From Terana coerulea (Eukaryota > Basidiomycota > Agaricomycetes > Polyporales > Phanerochaetaceae), in NCBI GenBank assembly GCA_024811115.1, contig JAKOGH010000120.1, positions 1 to 19,586 of the forward strand: a stretch of DNA of 19,586 nucleotides. The letters run 5' to 3'. Made by a program: the position numbers and the translations under genes. The notes under the pieces were generated by a model. The model saw only the letters and a program-made list of their open reading frames with translations. It was not told where the DNA came from and did no database searches. Positions 1 through 9,355 of this stretch are shown here, piece by piece (within the stretch, counting starts at the first letter, position 1; every line of letters starts with the position of its first letter).

Positions 1-1337
1 ATAAAAGCATAGCGCCAGCGCAATATATGCGTCGACAAAGGCGTTCAGCCCGAGAGCAGTAAAGAACGTCCACTGTGGTGACAGGAAGGCATGTCAGGGC
101 GGCTTCATACCTTGCGATAAAGCCGAGACTTACGTGGTCGGAAGTGAAAGCAGAGAATGTTTCCAAATGAAACCTGGAAGCTGGTCAGCACAATCACCAT
201 ATTGGCGGGCCACGTAGTCTGCTCACAGTTTCGCGTTGGTAGCTACGTGCGCCGAAGTTTATTAGGGCAAGGTGTACAAATAGCATATGAACACTCACCC
301 AGGCCAAACGCTGTTTACAGTCGGGGAAGAGGTAGGTCATGGGACGCGCAATGATTTTTAGGGGCGTACCAAAAGTGGCCCCTATGAGGGCGAGCTTGAC
401 GAGCAAATGAGCGCCGACGTTAAGTCTCGGGCGACCAAGAGACGTACCAAGGGGTAGGTGATCGTGCGATTGTATTGGCTCACTGCGCCGCCTTGCATTG
501 AGCAAAGTAAAACCAAGCCGCGAAGGATAATGTTACTCACAGACCCAGACACGGTAGCTTAGCCAGCTGTATATTCAACCTTAGTGAAAGATGCAAGGGG
601 GGGCACCAACCAGCTCACTTACCACTGGGGAATGACCGTTGAAACGACCTGGGATGAAGTGCAATCAGAGCCACTCATGACGCATGAAGGAGTGGGTGTC
701 TCGAGCTTACTGTGACGAGGAGATGGCCTAAGAGTCGGTCACAGGTGCATTAGCCCTGTATAGTGCCATCCTGGCAAACTACTCACCGGAACACTCCTGT
801 AGCCAGCATCAGTCAACTCTCCTTGAAGGCGTTCATGTATGTATTCACTGACCAAGGTATTTGACTGAATATCCCCACATTCCCCCAATTTGTGACTAGG
901 ATTCTAGGACACCGCATGTAAGAATTCCTACGGATCACTGAGCTTTACCGCTGGCCTTACATGTACAGCGCATGGAGGGTGAAGATAGCGTGAAGGGTGT
1001 TGAGTATCCTGGTGCGCGTCTCAGATTGGCCACGATCGGATGTGATGTATAGGGCTTACCAGAGCAGCCATACCTGTAGAGACGTCGCAAGTCAGCCGAT
1101 CTATGTTAGACCTCGATTGTGTGATGTATAGGGGCTGACTTACAGAGTATCGCAGTTTACGACTTTCTTCACCGGCATGGAAGAAGGTGTAGCACTGCAG
1201 GGACATCATCCCGAACAACCTAAACAAGCGGGATAAGTCCACGGAAAGCCGGCGAGCAGGGAGCAAACATACACGACGGTGACAACACCGCCGACGAAGC
1301 CAGCTCCTAACGTAGCGTCGAGGACAGAAATGGCCAT
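1..1337 (-). CDS. DUF6534-like multi-pass membrane protein, 5' part (paralogue A), micro-exon gene
   Basis: Partial gene; its 3' end lies beyond the window start. The start ATG at 1337-1335 sits in a CCACCATGG context. Exons read by hand: 1273-1337, 1144-1219, 1060-1073, 961-1008, 849-903, 787-796, 711-727, 623-648, 541-566, 448-482, 370-394, 299-310, 227-242, 134-173, <1-72. These 537 nt stay in frame and give 179 residues. Introns are 51-70 bp with GTRNGT-like donors and usually a CTNAN branch. The product begins MAISVLDATLGAGFVGG, then has LQCYTFF, LNTLHAIFTLHALY, LVTNWGNVG and LGLNAFVDAYIALALCFY. These are the N-terminal and central landmarks of the agaricomycete DUF6534 family (multi-pass membrane proteins of unknown function; family named from memory). 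The 10-nt exon 6 and the AAG acceptor of intron 10 are the weakest points. Exon lengths match paralogue B closely. Confidence 0.87.
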
Positions 1338-3347
1338 GGTGGGTGAGTGAGCCTGTTGAACCGGGTCAAACGAGCGAAGGACAGGTTGTAAGGCTGGGCA
1401 GAGAACAGGCCGCCGACTTGCGCGAATTGCATCCAGCGATACTTATAATTTGTGCCCGGCCATGCCCCACACTAACGGGTTCAGGCCCAAAAGTTACGAG
1501 GGCAATCCCTTTCCGGTTATTGCGGCAGTGATGGCGAGGCACGGCTGGTCCCGATTTGGCATGGTCACATAAGTACACAACGCCGAGCGACGAGCGGACG
1601 CCGAATGCACTTACCCTTCGAGGATCGGTAAATTAATCCTGATTCGAAGTCTCGGTTGTGAAGCAGCGCCCTCAACGAGTGAACGGAGACTCGAGAGTCA
1701 TGTGCTCTGGAGAATTTCAAGAGATTCATGCGTAAGATATAGATCACTCAAAGGGCTTGTAGCGGAGGACAGTGCCTTCAAATAGCTGAAATGGAATGAT
1801 ACTCACTGCTATACCACACGCATAATGACCGTGGCGGGCAGGTTGTGGCCACAATGAACTGACGTATCCTGTCTTCTCCAAGTCCGAGCCCCGGACAGCG
1901 GGCTCACAATCGGTCTAGACCTTCACGATTACATTACCATAATTGGCATTCCGCGTGGAACAGATCGTCAGAAAGCTAGCGCACTTTAAAAAGCCATCTA
2001 GCCAAAGGAACATATCAATGACATATTGCAGAGACCCCGTGGATGTTGTCATAGTTCCTGTCTCTGATCCTATGCCAAAGTGGCACGGAAAGAGGTAGAC
2101 ACCTGCAGTCATCGTTGCATGAGCTGGTCGAAAGGCACACTTTCCGGTTAAATGTTCACCGACGAAGAGCATAATGATTTGACGATACGGTTCTGGCTAC
2201 GGAGATGTCTTCGATCCACCGACGTCGCTGAGCTCCAGACGATCGGCTGACAGACTCTGACAGAGTGCCAGTTGTGCTTCGATTTAACTAGAACGAATGA
2301 TTAGCCTTGGGTTAACCGCTAAACAGGGCTGCTCAGCTCATCATGAGCGTAAGAGAGACGCACCAGCTCATCAGTGCCTCTCGAAAAATAAAGCGATTGG
2401 TGGTCGCCAAGTGCGGTCTAGGGTCCGCAGCCCGCCGGTACATAGGCAATGCGGGTGACCTTCCGCGCTGGAACTTCTCACAGGCGTTGAACCTGAGCGT
2501 AAACGTAAACGGAGAAATTCAAGCGGAGTAAATATGAAACGTACCATGCCAAGAGAGAGCTGGAGTACACTGTATCGATATATAAGCTCGGTAGGAAGGA
2601 CGTGAGGCGGAATACTAACGTTCGTTCAGAGTGAAAATCACTGTAAGTGCGTGGATATTATAGAAAAGTGCGCATGTGACGTGAATGCGCTCATAAGCAA
2701 CGAAATATAGTTATCGGGCATGATTATACTCTGCAGGATCGCGTAAACTGTAGCTTTGTGGGTCCATCGAAGGTCGTAACACCCACCGCAATCAGACCAG
2801 CAACTGTTCACGACTGCTAGCATTGGCGGGCTATCGTGCAATCTAGCTCTGTAGAGAGAGTTGGGTTAAGAGGGTTGTGCTTAGATCGAGAAGGCCCAAG
2901 CACGTATAAGCACCTCATAGTTCAAGGTAGAGTCAAGCCAACTTTCCGCATATGTGGCGCTCCGCCTTGTTTCGAGCTCCGAGCTTCCGACCTGCCATAT
3001 GGGGATACCACATGGCGGGTTGCCAAAGACAGATCCCCGAGTCACATCGGGCGCTCGTACTCGCGACAAAGTAAATTTCTCGACACCAGCATGGTCGAGT
3101 TGGTGTCTCCGCTGTGGGTCCTAGCCGTATACATGTGCAGTAATACGTGATACAATGTAAATACCTATTCTACCAATCGTACACAGAAATTAATGCTGGT
3201 ATTGGAGCACAATCAGGAAATATGTGGCCAGCGGTCTGACCAAGAAGGCTTGGGCAGTGCGTCTGCTGGCAACTCGAAGAGCTGCGTCAGACTTGCTGCT
3301 ACAAGGTATCCGCTGGCTAGCACGTAAGCGAATGGTAGGGCAATAAA
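1338..3347. other. Unassigned interval upstream of paralogue A
   Basis: No protein was recognised on either strand. Minus-strand GTRAGT donors occur near 1607-1612 and 1801-1806, so more micro-exon gene sequence may be hidden here. An 85-codon minus frame at 1915-2172 and a 104-codon plus frame at 2836-3150 are open, but show no motif I know and could be chance. The first few hundred bases should hold the promoter of the minus-strand gene starting at 1337; no clear TATA box was identified. Confidence 0.4.
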
Positions 3348-3752
3348 CTAAATGGAGAAAGCATTGCCTATAGGGTTCATGGCCCAAAATTCACCAAGAT
3401 TATGCCATACGAGAACCGACTCCACAAACGCTAGTGCAAGGAGGGACAACGTCACCATCCGCCAAAGAAAGTGCTCTCTCTCCGATGAGAGACTGCTGAG
3501 CAATCCCAGCATGTGCGGAGTTGCATAGGCCACCATAACGGCACCGTAGACATACATTCTGTTGACCATACAACCGCCGAGGCGAATAGATACTTTCGCA
3601 TGCGTAAAGCTTTGGAGCGACGCACGGCACTGTACATCTGGCCAACCGGTCTTCGTGCCCCACCATGAAGGATGCCCATAGCGTGATATGGCTTGGGAAG
3701 CAAGCCTCCATCGAACGATATCCGTCGACAGAGTTCTACACCATGCTTCAAC
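3348..3752 (-). CDS. Possible 3' exon of an unrecognised membrane protein
   Basis: A stop-to-stop open frame of 134 sense codons ends at TAG (3350-3348). It is entered right after a TAG that could be a splice acceptor (3755-3753), so the lack of an early Met is not a problem if upstream exons exist. The C-terminal half has two hydrophobic stretches, around MYVYGAVMVAYATPHMLGLL and MVTLSLLALAFVESVLVW, as in a membrane protein. I do not recognise the family. A second minus-strand frame (3452-3892, 146 codons) overlaps it and is also open, so which frame, if either, is coding is unresolved. The copia insertion at 3948 lies just upstream and may have removed the 5' part of this gene. Confidence 0.35.
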   Translation of the reverse strand, partial: VEAWCRTLSTDIVRWRLASQAISRYGHPSWWGTKTGWPDVQCRASLQSFTHAKVSIRLGGCMVNRMYVYGAVMVAYATPHMLGLLSSLSSEREHFLWRMVTLSLLALAFVESVLVWHNLGEFWAMNPIGNAFSI

Positions 3753-3942
3753 CTATCATGCGGCTGGAGTGTTGTATACCATGGTAGTGCATCTCGGCCA
3801 TGTGCAAGCCAACCTGCAATGGCCTGGAGGAACTTGTGATTACTATCTGGACCAAGTTGGGGTTCGATGCGGAGCTTGAATGGGGTCCCCATAACGAAAG
3901 TGGTTTTAGCCTATATTGTGTTAGATAGCACATATAGCAACT

Positions 3943-3947
3943 ATAGC
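3943..3947 (+). repeat. Target site duplication ATAGC, left copy
   Basis: The five bases before the left LTR are ATAGC, identical to the five bases after the right LTR (11188-11192). This is the 5-bp duplication expected from Ty1/copia integrase, and it shows that both element ends are intact. Confidence 0.95.
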
Positions 3948-4238
3948 TGTTGAGTCGGATAGGCGCCATAAGCACTCTGCTCACATCTTCTCTATTGTTC
4001 TACCAGGTTCTACTATGATGATCCCTATTGTCTATTGTCCTGGTACCTATTTGTGTCTGTTTGTAGTACAGCCACTCTGTATTGTATATAAGGCAGCTCT
4101 CTGCGCCATACCTAATAAGACTTTTACAATTCTGAACCCACTTACGTGTAAACCAACTAGCCTACAGGTGAGTAGCCATCCTAGCTTCCTCTAAGCCTTG
4201 GTAGGAGTGTACACCATTGTATGTGCTGCACTTCTACA
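3948..4238 (+). repeat. Left LTR of the copia element
   Basis: Starts TGT and ends ACA; 291 bp; aligns end to end with 10896-11187. It holds a TATA-like TATATAAG (4085-4092). The right copy keeps a polyadenylation-type AATAAA, which is AATAAG here. A perfect splice donor CAG|GTGAGT lies at 4165-4173 in what should be the transcribed R/U5 part. Confidence 0.96.
4085..4092 (+). promoter_or_regulatory. TATA box of the left LTR
   Basis: TATATAAG, conserved at the same place in the right LTR (11034-11041). It is about 150 bp before the LTR end, a normal spacing for LTR-driven transcription. The start site itself is not visible. Confidence 0.7.
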
Positions 4239-4462
4239 GGTTATGAGCCCCAATGACGTGGTTGCTTGCACTGTTACTGGCAGCAGCAACCAGCTCATTT
4301 GGTAAACTCGCCTGTACCTATTTGCTACCATCGTGCGTGACGGTTGAGCTCTTCAGCGGCCGTCTGCGCCAAGCAAGCTGAGTAGGCTTGAGGGTGCCCC
4401 TTAGGGCCCTCCTTGGCTAAAAGCCATGTCGGTACATTGTACTGACTGTTTTGTTCCTATAG
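4168..4462 (+). other. Probable leader intron across U5 and primer site
   Basis: Donor CAG|GTGAGT at 4165-4173, branch-like TACTGAC at 4440-4446 (A at 4445), pyrimidine-rich TTTTGTTCCTATAG ending at 4462, then the gag ATG ten bases later (4472). Splicing would remove 295 nt, including the primer binding site, and place the gag start just after the junction. The donor is kept in both LTRs despite about 8 percent divergence. This is inferred from signals only. Confidence 0.55.
4239..4250 (+). promoter_or_regulatory. Primer binding site: initiator tRNA-Met anticodon arm
   Basis: GGTTATGAGCCC begins directly after the LTR terminal CA. It is the reverse complement of the anticodon-loop region of eukaryotic initiator tRNA-Met (GGGCTCATAACC, containing CAT). 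A match to the anticodon arm, not to the 3' CCA end, means priming by a tRNA half-molecule, as described for Drosophila copia and yeast Ty5. Confidence 0.85.
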
Positions 4463-4816
4463 AACCAAACAATGTCTTCCTCTCTCAAGAAGCTTGTCCC
4501 TGTCCTCGACGGAACCAACTGAGAGCACTGGAACAACACTTTGAAGTCGTTCCTGGGCACTCAAGAATCGTCCGTCAGCTCATGATGACCCAGTCGACGG
4601 TGCCGGCCTTAGTCCGCACCGTCCCGGCAGTCTCCGCTTGCACTGCAGTTGCAGCTGCAGGTGGAAACCCAGTTATTGCTGGACAACCCGCTTCTGGCGA
4701 AGTGTTCGGAAATGAGCACGAGCATAGAAGGGCCATTGACAAGCTTCGACAACTGGATCAACGACAATCTCCGGGCTATGGGCTTTATCTGCCTTTGCTT
4801 GACTTACCAGGATTTA

Positions 4817-5171
4817 GTGATTGGCAAGGGTAAACCCTCCATGCTTAGAGGCTAACCCTTACCCTTACCCTTCAAAACCCTTACCCTCATGAAGGGTAAG
4901 GGTTGGGGGATACCCTTCAAACCCTTGCCAAAATGGGCAGAAAATGGTGCTTTGAGTGCTTTGTTCATTCAATCATAATGTTAGCCTTCTATTTGAGTAG
5001 CTTGCATTGATATAGAAAGCACTCACAACACTTGCAGCTCTATTTAGCAACACATCTGCTATTTGAATGCAAACCCCTGCCAGACAAGGGTTAACTTTTC
5101 CTAACCCTTACCCTTACCCTTCATACCCTTACCCTTAACCCTCCGAGGGTTTGCAAACCCCTGCCTATCAC
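4817..5171 (+). mobile_element. MITE copy 1 (355 bp, TA target), nested in gag
   Basis: Flanked by TA (4815-4816 and 5172-5173). Terminal inverted repeats: the left end reads GTGATTGGCAAGGGTAAACC, and the right end, reverse-complemented, begins GTGATAGGCAGGGG, with a shared AAACCCTCC. Both subterminal regions are packed with CCCTTA units. A perfect 12-bp inverted repeat (4876-4887 with 4893-4904, 5-nt loop) forms a hairpin. There is no coding capacity. The TA duplication fits a Tc1/mariner-type non-autonomous element. It interrupts gag between the Gln-Asp-Leu and Lys-His-Glu segments. A second copy of the same length lies at 14414-14768. Confidence 0.9.
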
Positions 5172-5497
5172 TAACCAGATTAGCTAGTCGGTGAAGCACG
5201 AGACTACAGCCAAAGCCCTTTATGAGTCTCTGCAGACCACCTATACCCAGAACACTCTAGGTACAGCCTACACCGACTTCAAAGGCCTCCTGGAGACTTG
5301 CATCCCCGAAGACCAGTCCCCAGCACCTGCGATCGCTAAAATTGCATCCCACGTCAACCGCCTAGATGCGGCCCATGTGGAAGTAGATGCCTACTTGCAC
5401 CTGATGCTTCTTATCTCAAAGACACCAGCGTCACGGTATGCATATCGCCACCGTCACCACTCTGAATCAGAAGATGCATCAGCAAAGTTGCATTGGC

Positions 5498-5826
5498 GCT
5501 GAGCGGTACTGACAGGTACTGATGAAGCCATCTCAGTGCGCTTCAGTCCCTTCAGTGCTGTCAGCGCCCGCCAGTCTCAGTAGTCGTTTTGAAGCGCTCT
5601 CAGACGTTTTTGACCCCTCTTGCATCCCCGACTCTTGCAGCAAAGCTTCGGTGAGTAAACCATTATCATTCACGTCCAGCATAGATTATGCAACAAGAGG
5701 AACTAAGAAAATACAAAATCTAGTAAAAGTCCGGCTTCAGCAGGGCTCGAACTTCGGTCCCAAACTGTTCGTCAGTGCTCTCAGTGCCCGTAAGCGCTCA
5801 TCAGTCGTCAGCGCTTGTACGTTTTG
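5498..5826. repeat. Anomalous block in gag: possible short insertion
   Basis: Gag-like sequence stops near 5490 and resumes near 5830. The block between has repeated TCAGTGC-type motifs near both ends (5533, 5552, 5773, 5782) and GCGCTGA-like ends in inverted orientation (about 5496 and about 5810). On the minus strand it has a tRNA B-box-like GTTCGAGCCC at about 5742-5752. This could be a SINE or a second TIR element. Boundaries are approximate and no target duplication was established. Confidence 0.4.
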
Positions 5827-6222
5827 CTGATGTGGTAGACACGTCTCTGACCCCTATCCCTACTGGAGCCCCTGAGCCCAGGAAGTACGAGCAGCAGCTC
5901 ATTGCTGCTTGGGGAGCAGCAAAAGCTCTCTGGTGGCCAGCGCAAGCAGACAGACTCTGCTAAGCACGTCACCGCCGTCAAGAACAAGGGGAAGGATCCT
6001 CAGTTCAAGCAGCAGCAGCGCCCTAATGGGCAGCAGCAGCAGTAGCAGCAGGACGGTGCCGGCAACGGCAAGGGAAAGAAGACCCAGCATGGCAAGTGCG
6101 CAGGCAAGGGCAAGGGCAAGGCCCAGGATGCTGACCACGGTCACTCCTACATCGCCGCCCTGGTCATCTTGGTTGTGAACGACTTCGCCTCCGACGTGCC
6201 ACTCCCCAAAGTCCGAAGCTGA

Positions 6223-7359
6223 AGAGTTTCAGTCTTGCATCGAGGGAGAGCATGAACTTTGGCTCACTAACGGCAACCAGTTCCCCTGCTTCCGGCAAGG
6301 CACTTGCCCTTGCTGAGAAGCTCGGAGTTGTCGGGTCTCAGGAGCGCATCCAAACTCTCGAGGAGGTCGTCGACGCCAACGAGCACAACGCTCATCACGC
6401 AGATGCCATGTGGGACATCGAACACTACAACCTGCGAACACTGCTCGTGAGTTAGAACACCATCAGGAGTTCACTCTAAACAATCTCCCTGCACTAACTA
6501 AATTGTTAGCAATCCTCAACGAGGATGACGAGTCCTAGACTCTGCATAAGGCCCAGCTCCATGAGGCCGCGGAGCTTTGCAAGACTGCTCGCAAGCAGTG
6601 GATAGCAGACAAGAATGCCGCCTTGAGCAAGGGCACAACTCTCAACTAGAAGCGTCACGGACACTTCCGGTGAGAATGGAACCAGCTCATTAAGCTGGCT
6701 GTTGCTCAGGAGAGCGAGTTAGCCATCACTGCTGCCGAGAATAAGGTCACAGAGAAGGCTTGTCACACCAAGCAGACCAACCTCGACTACGCTAAGCGTA
6801 TGCTCGACGCTTCGCATTGCCGAGCTTGACGCTTGCATTGACTAAAACAACGTCGCTCTCAAATGCAAGTTTGCTGAGTCGGAGTTTGTCGAGGGTAGCT
6901 CCTCTCACTCTGCCAAGTGCAGCTCGCACGAACCCTCGCCGATCATCTAGTCCGATGAGGTCGACATGCAAATGTTGCTTGACAGGGAGGATGGCTTCGA
7001 CACCCACGACCATCCTAACATCGAGGATGCCATGTCCCTTGAAATGAGGACAGCGACGGTGACATCAACAACCAGTACGCCAGATGCCTGATGGACGATC
7101 GAGAGATCCACCAGGACATTATCGACGCATACTTCGAGTACGTCCCCTCTAACTCTGCACTTATGCATTACACTTACCGAAACCTTGCAGCTGATTGCGC
7201 AGTGTCTCAGTGGGCTGAACTGAGCAGTAGATACCACATGTATGCTATTGTAATGAATGGAGCAGGTTTCCTTCAATAACCAGACCGATGTGTGCATAAT
7301 AAGCTATTTAATGCGTGCCAGAGTTGCAAAAGTACAAACCTTGCAAAATCAAGTGATTG
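6223..7359 (+). pseudogene. Gag-to-protease spacer, charged and helix-prone
   Basis: About 1.1 kb without a recognised domain. In pieces it reads as Glu/Lys/Gln/Ala-rich sequence, for example LHEAAELCKTARKQWIADKN near 6550 and AQESELAITAAENKVTEKA near 6700, typical of coiled coils. It is followed by an acidic stretch near 6950-7120. It has many in-frame stops (for instance near 6534 and 6646), so it is no longer translatable. It is probably the polyprotein linker; capture of unrelated sequence cannot be excluded. Confidence 0.5.
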
Positions 7360-7575
7360 GCTGCTCGACTCTGGAGCGTCATTCCACTTCATCGGTCAGA
7401 GAATTTTACTGCGCAACTTGCGCGACATTGACCCAATTATCGTTCAAACGGCTAATGGGCATGTTACTATCTCTGAGGAAGGTGACTCTGTCATCAACTA
7501 CTGTCCTAGCACAATGAGCAAAATGATTAAAGTCTTACTAAAAATGTTCGACTCATGCCTTCACAGAAGGACGTG
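7360..7575 (+). pseudogene. Aspartic protease domain of copia pol
   Basis: The frame reads SDWLLDSGASFHF, with the catalytic Asp codon at 7367-7369 in the D-S-G-A/S-x-H context of copia proteases. It is followed by a TANGHVTI segment typical of the family. The enzyme would cleave the Gag-Pol polyprotein. The catalytic motif is intact, but upstream and downstream stops separate it from gag and integrase. Confidence 0.85.
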
Positions 7576-8797
7576 AACCTTATCTCGCTTGGTTAGCTGC
7601 TACGTCAGAACCAGTTAATCAAGGCGACGCAACTACTTTTAAAATCCTAAACGGTGATAGCCGATAGGAATTATTGCAATTCATGCCGGCTTTACCCAAA
7701 CGCAACAGTGTACTATTTAGACACTGACCGAGATGGCCTTGTGCTGGTCTTGCACTAAATAATGCATAGACGTTTTGGACATCCCTCTGAGCGGATCCTA
7801 CGTCAACTTCCATCAGCAACAACGGAATGTCCTGATTTCGACTATAACAAGTCAGATTCACCCTGCTCTGGCTACACACAAGGAAAGATGCATAATTGCT
7901 CATTCCCACTGACACCTCGATGAGCATCGCGACCTTTTGAGCTCATTCACAGTGACTTGAAGGAATTCCTGGTTGATTCATATCACCAGTACAAGTACAT
8001 CATCACCTTTGTTGATGATTATACATCGCATGCATGGATTATTTGCCTAAGGCTAAAATCCGTTGCCATCCAAGCGACAAAGAACTTTCTTGCTATGGTT
8101 AAAAACCAGCATAAAGTTAGTGTCGAGAGCTGGATGTCGGATGCAGGGGAGAATACAAGTCAAATGCATTCATTCAAATGCTAAAGAACACAGGGATTAA
8201 ATTCCTGACTAGCGTTCCACATACTCTGCAGCAGAATGGGGCGGCGCTGAGTGGTTCAATCGAACCCTCATGGACAAAGCTGAGGCTATGCGCTTCACAG
8301 CTTGCATTCCTCCTTCGTGGTGGGAATTTGCGGTTATTCACGCTACAGTGCTTTACAACCGCACTCCTGTTCCACAATTAAAATGGGTTACATCTTATGA
8401 GGCACTCATGGGTAAAAAACCACGCGTTGATAATATCCACGTGTTTGGCTGTGGTGCATGGGTTTTTATCTCTGCCGACATTCGAAAGAACAAACTACAG
8501 CCTAAGTCTGAAATGATGACATATATCGGACACGACGAGCATGGTTGGACCTTCATGAGAGGACCCAACAATGTCGTATTTCGCTCAACTCAAGTCGAAT
8601 GGTGTGAAACTTATTTCCCCAAGTGTCCTGACAGCAAAATGCCCGCACGGCCTGACCCACCTGTGCAAAACACCAACAATGTGAAAGACAGTGAGTCTTT
8701 GCAAGGTGCAGAATCAGACAATAGTGACGATGATGCGCCACCGCCTAAATGGCAAGCTGCACCTCGTTTAACTCTCCTTCCGGCCAAAAGAGACTGA
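7576..8797 (+). pseudogene. Integrase of copia pol
   Basis: The pre-integrase zinc region reads HRRFGHPSERIL (from about 7764). One of the expected Cys residues in the following C-x2-C reads Tyr (CSGY). The core has the first Asp in HSDLKEF (7954-7956), the second Asp in MSDAG (8140-8142), and the Glu in GAEWFNRTL-type sequence (8249-8251). A one-base loss near 8147 shifts the frame after the second Asp, and another shift lies just before the Glu. From 8270 a 175-codon frame is open, covering the C-terminal part (NRTPVPQLKW, GKKPRVDNIHVFGCGAWVF). The enzyme inserts element cDNA into the genome. Confidence 0.9.
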
Positions 8798-9355
8798 GCA
8801 GATTGAACGACAGTTCGACCCCTGAGCCCCTGTTGGGGCGTAGCCCGAGTCCGCCCTCATCGCGAAGTGACACCACCTGCAGTAGATCCGCAGGTACTGG
8901 CACTACCAGTTATCCTTGTCGGGCCGCGGCGTAGTACTTTCGCAAACAAAGGATCTCAGTCAGAAATCCAGGGCTTCGTATACGACTAGTCACAGGCACC
9001 ATCAAGTTTTAGGTGCTGATAAAGGTATCTATAGTTGGGAAAAGCAGACTGGCCAGACCAAGCCCACCAAGGTTAGCTACTAAGGGCGTGATCAGTCTAG
9101 CAAGCAGCCCAACAGTGCCCCTGTCACACACCCTGCTAGCCCTTCTACATCCGAACAGCTCAAACCTGTTCCAGATATCACTGAGCCCATTGGAGACACT
9201 GGAAGCGAAAGCCCAGTGTCAAATGACGTACTGGCACAACTGTGCCGGGAAGGGGAGTAAATTTCTATAATTATTTGCTTGCCCAAGCAGTTAATCCTGA
9301 CCAACAAAGTCTTCAGTCCGAGACTGGACTTTACATGACATAAACCACCTGCCTG
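8798..9355 (+). pseudogene. Integrase-RT linker of copia pol
   Basis: Low-complexity Ser/Pro/Thr-rich sequence with several stops. It includes PVTHPASPSTSEQLKPV-like sequence near 9120, then recovers the RT-leading sequence EWHAACKDKLGAL near 9367. Such a linker is normal in copia polyproteins. No separate function is seen. Confidence 0.6.

Larger units (their letters stand above)
4472..6222 (+). pseudogene. gag: gag of the copia element, broken
   Basis: The start at 4472 reads MSSSLKKLVPVLDGTN and then a TGA where a Trp or similar is expected in the usual N(Y/W)xxW gag opening. Gag-like sequence resumes as FDNWINDNLRAMGF up to the MITE. After the MITE it continues as KHETTAKALYESL (from about 5194) through LISKTPAS. 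A further block of doubtful origin lies at about 5498-5826. The C-terminal tail (about 5830-6180) is rich in Gln, Lys and Gly, with a CAG/CAA run near 6009-6052 and a short HGH cluster. I see no CCHC zinc knuckle. There are several stops and at least two frame changes. The product would be the capsid/nucleocapsid protein that packages the element RNA. Confidence 0.85.

Noticed and set aside
194..505. 103-codon minus ORF in the first 500 bases
   Set aside because: It crosses introns of the DUF6534 gene; only parts of it are exonic, in other frames.
1915..2172. 85-codon minus ORF as a gene
   Set aside because: No motif, no clear splice-site support and a length compatible with chance.
2836..3150. 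104-codon plus ORF as a gene
   Set aside because: No recognisable motif, and a minus ORF overlaps it; compatible with chance.
4426..4833. 135-codon plus ORF starting at 4426
   Set aside because: It starts inside the probable leader intron and runs out of frame with the gag sequence that starts at 4472; it is a shadow.
4854..4910. Internal telomere tract
   Set aside because: The units are CCCTTA, not CCCTAA, are broken up, and occur identically in a second mobile copy, so they belong to the MITE.
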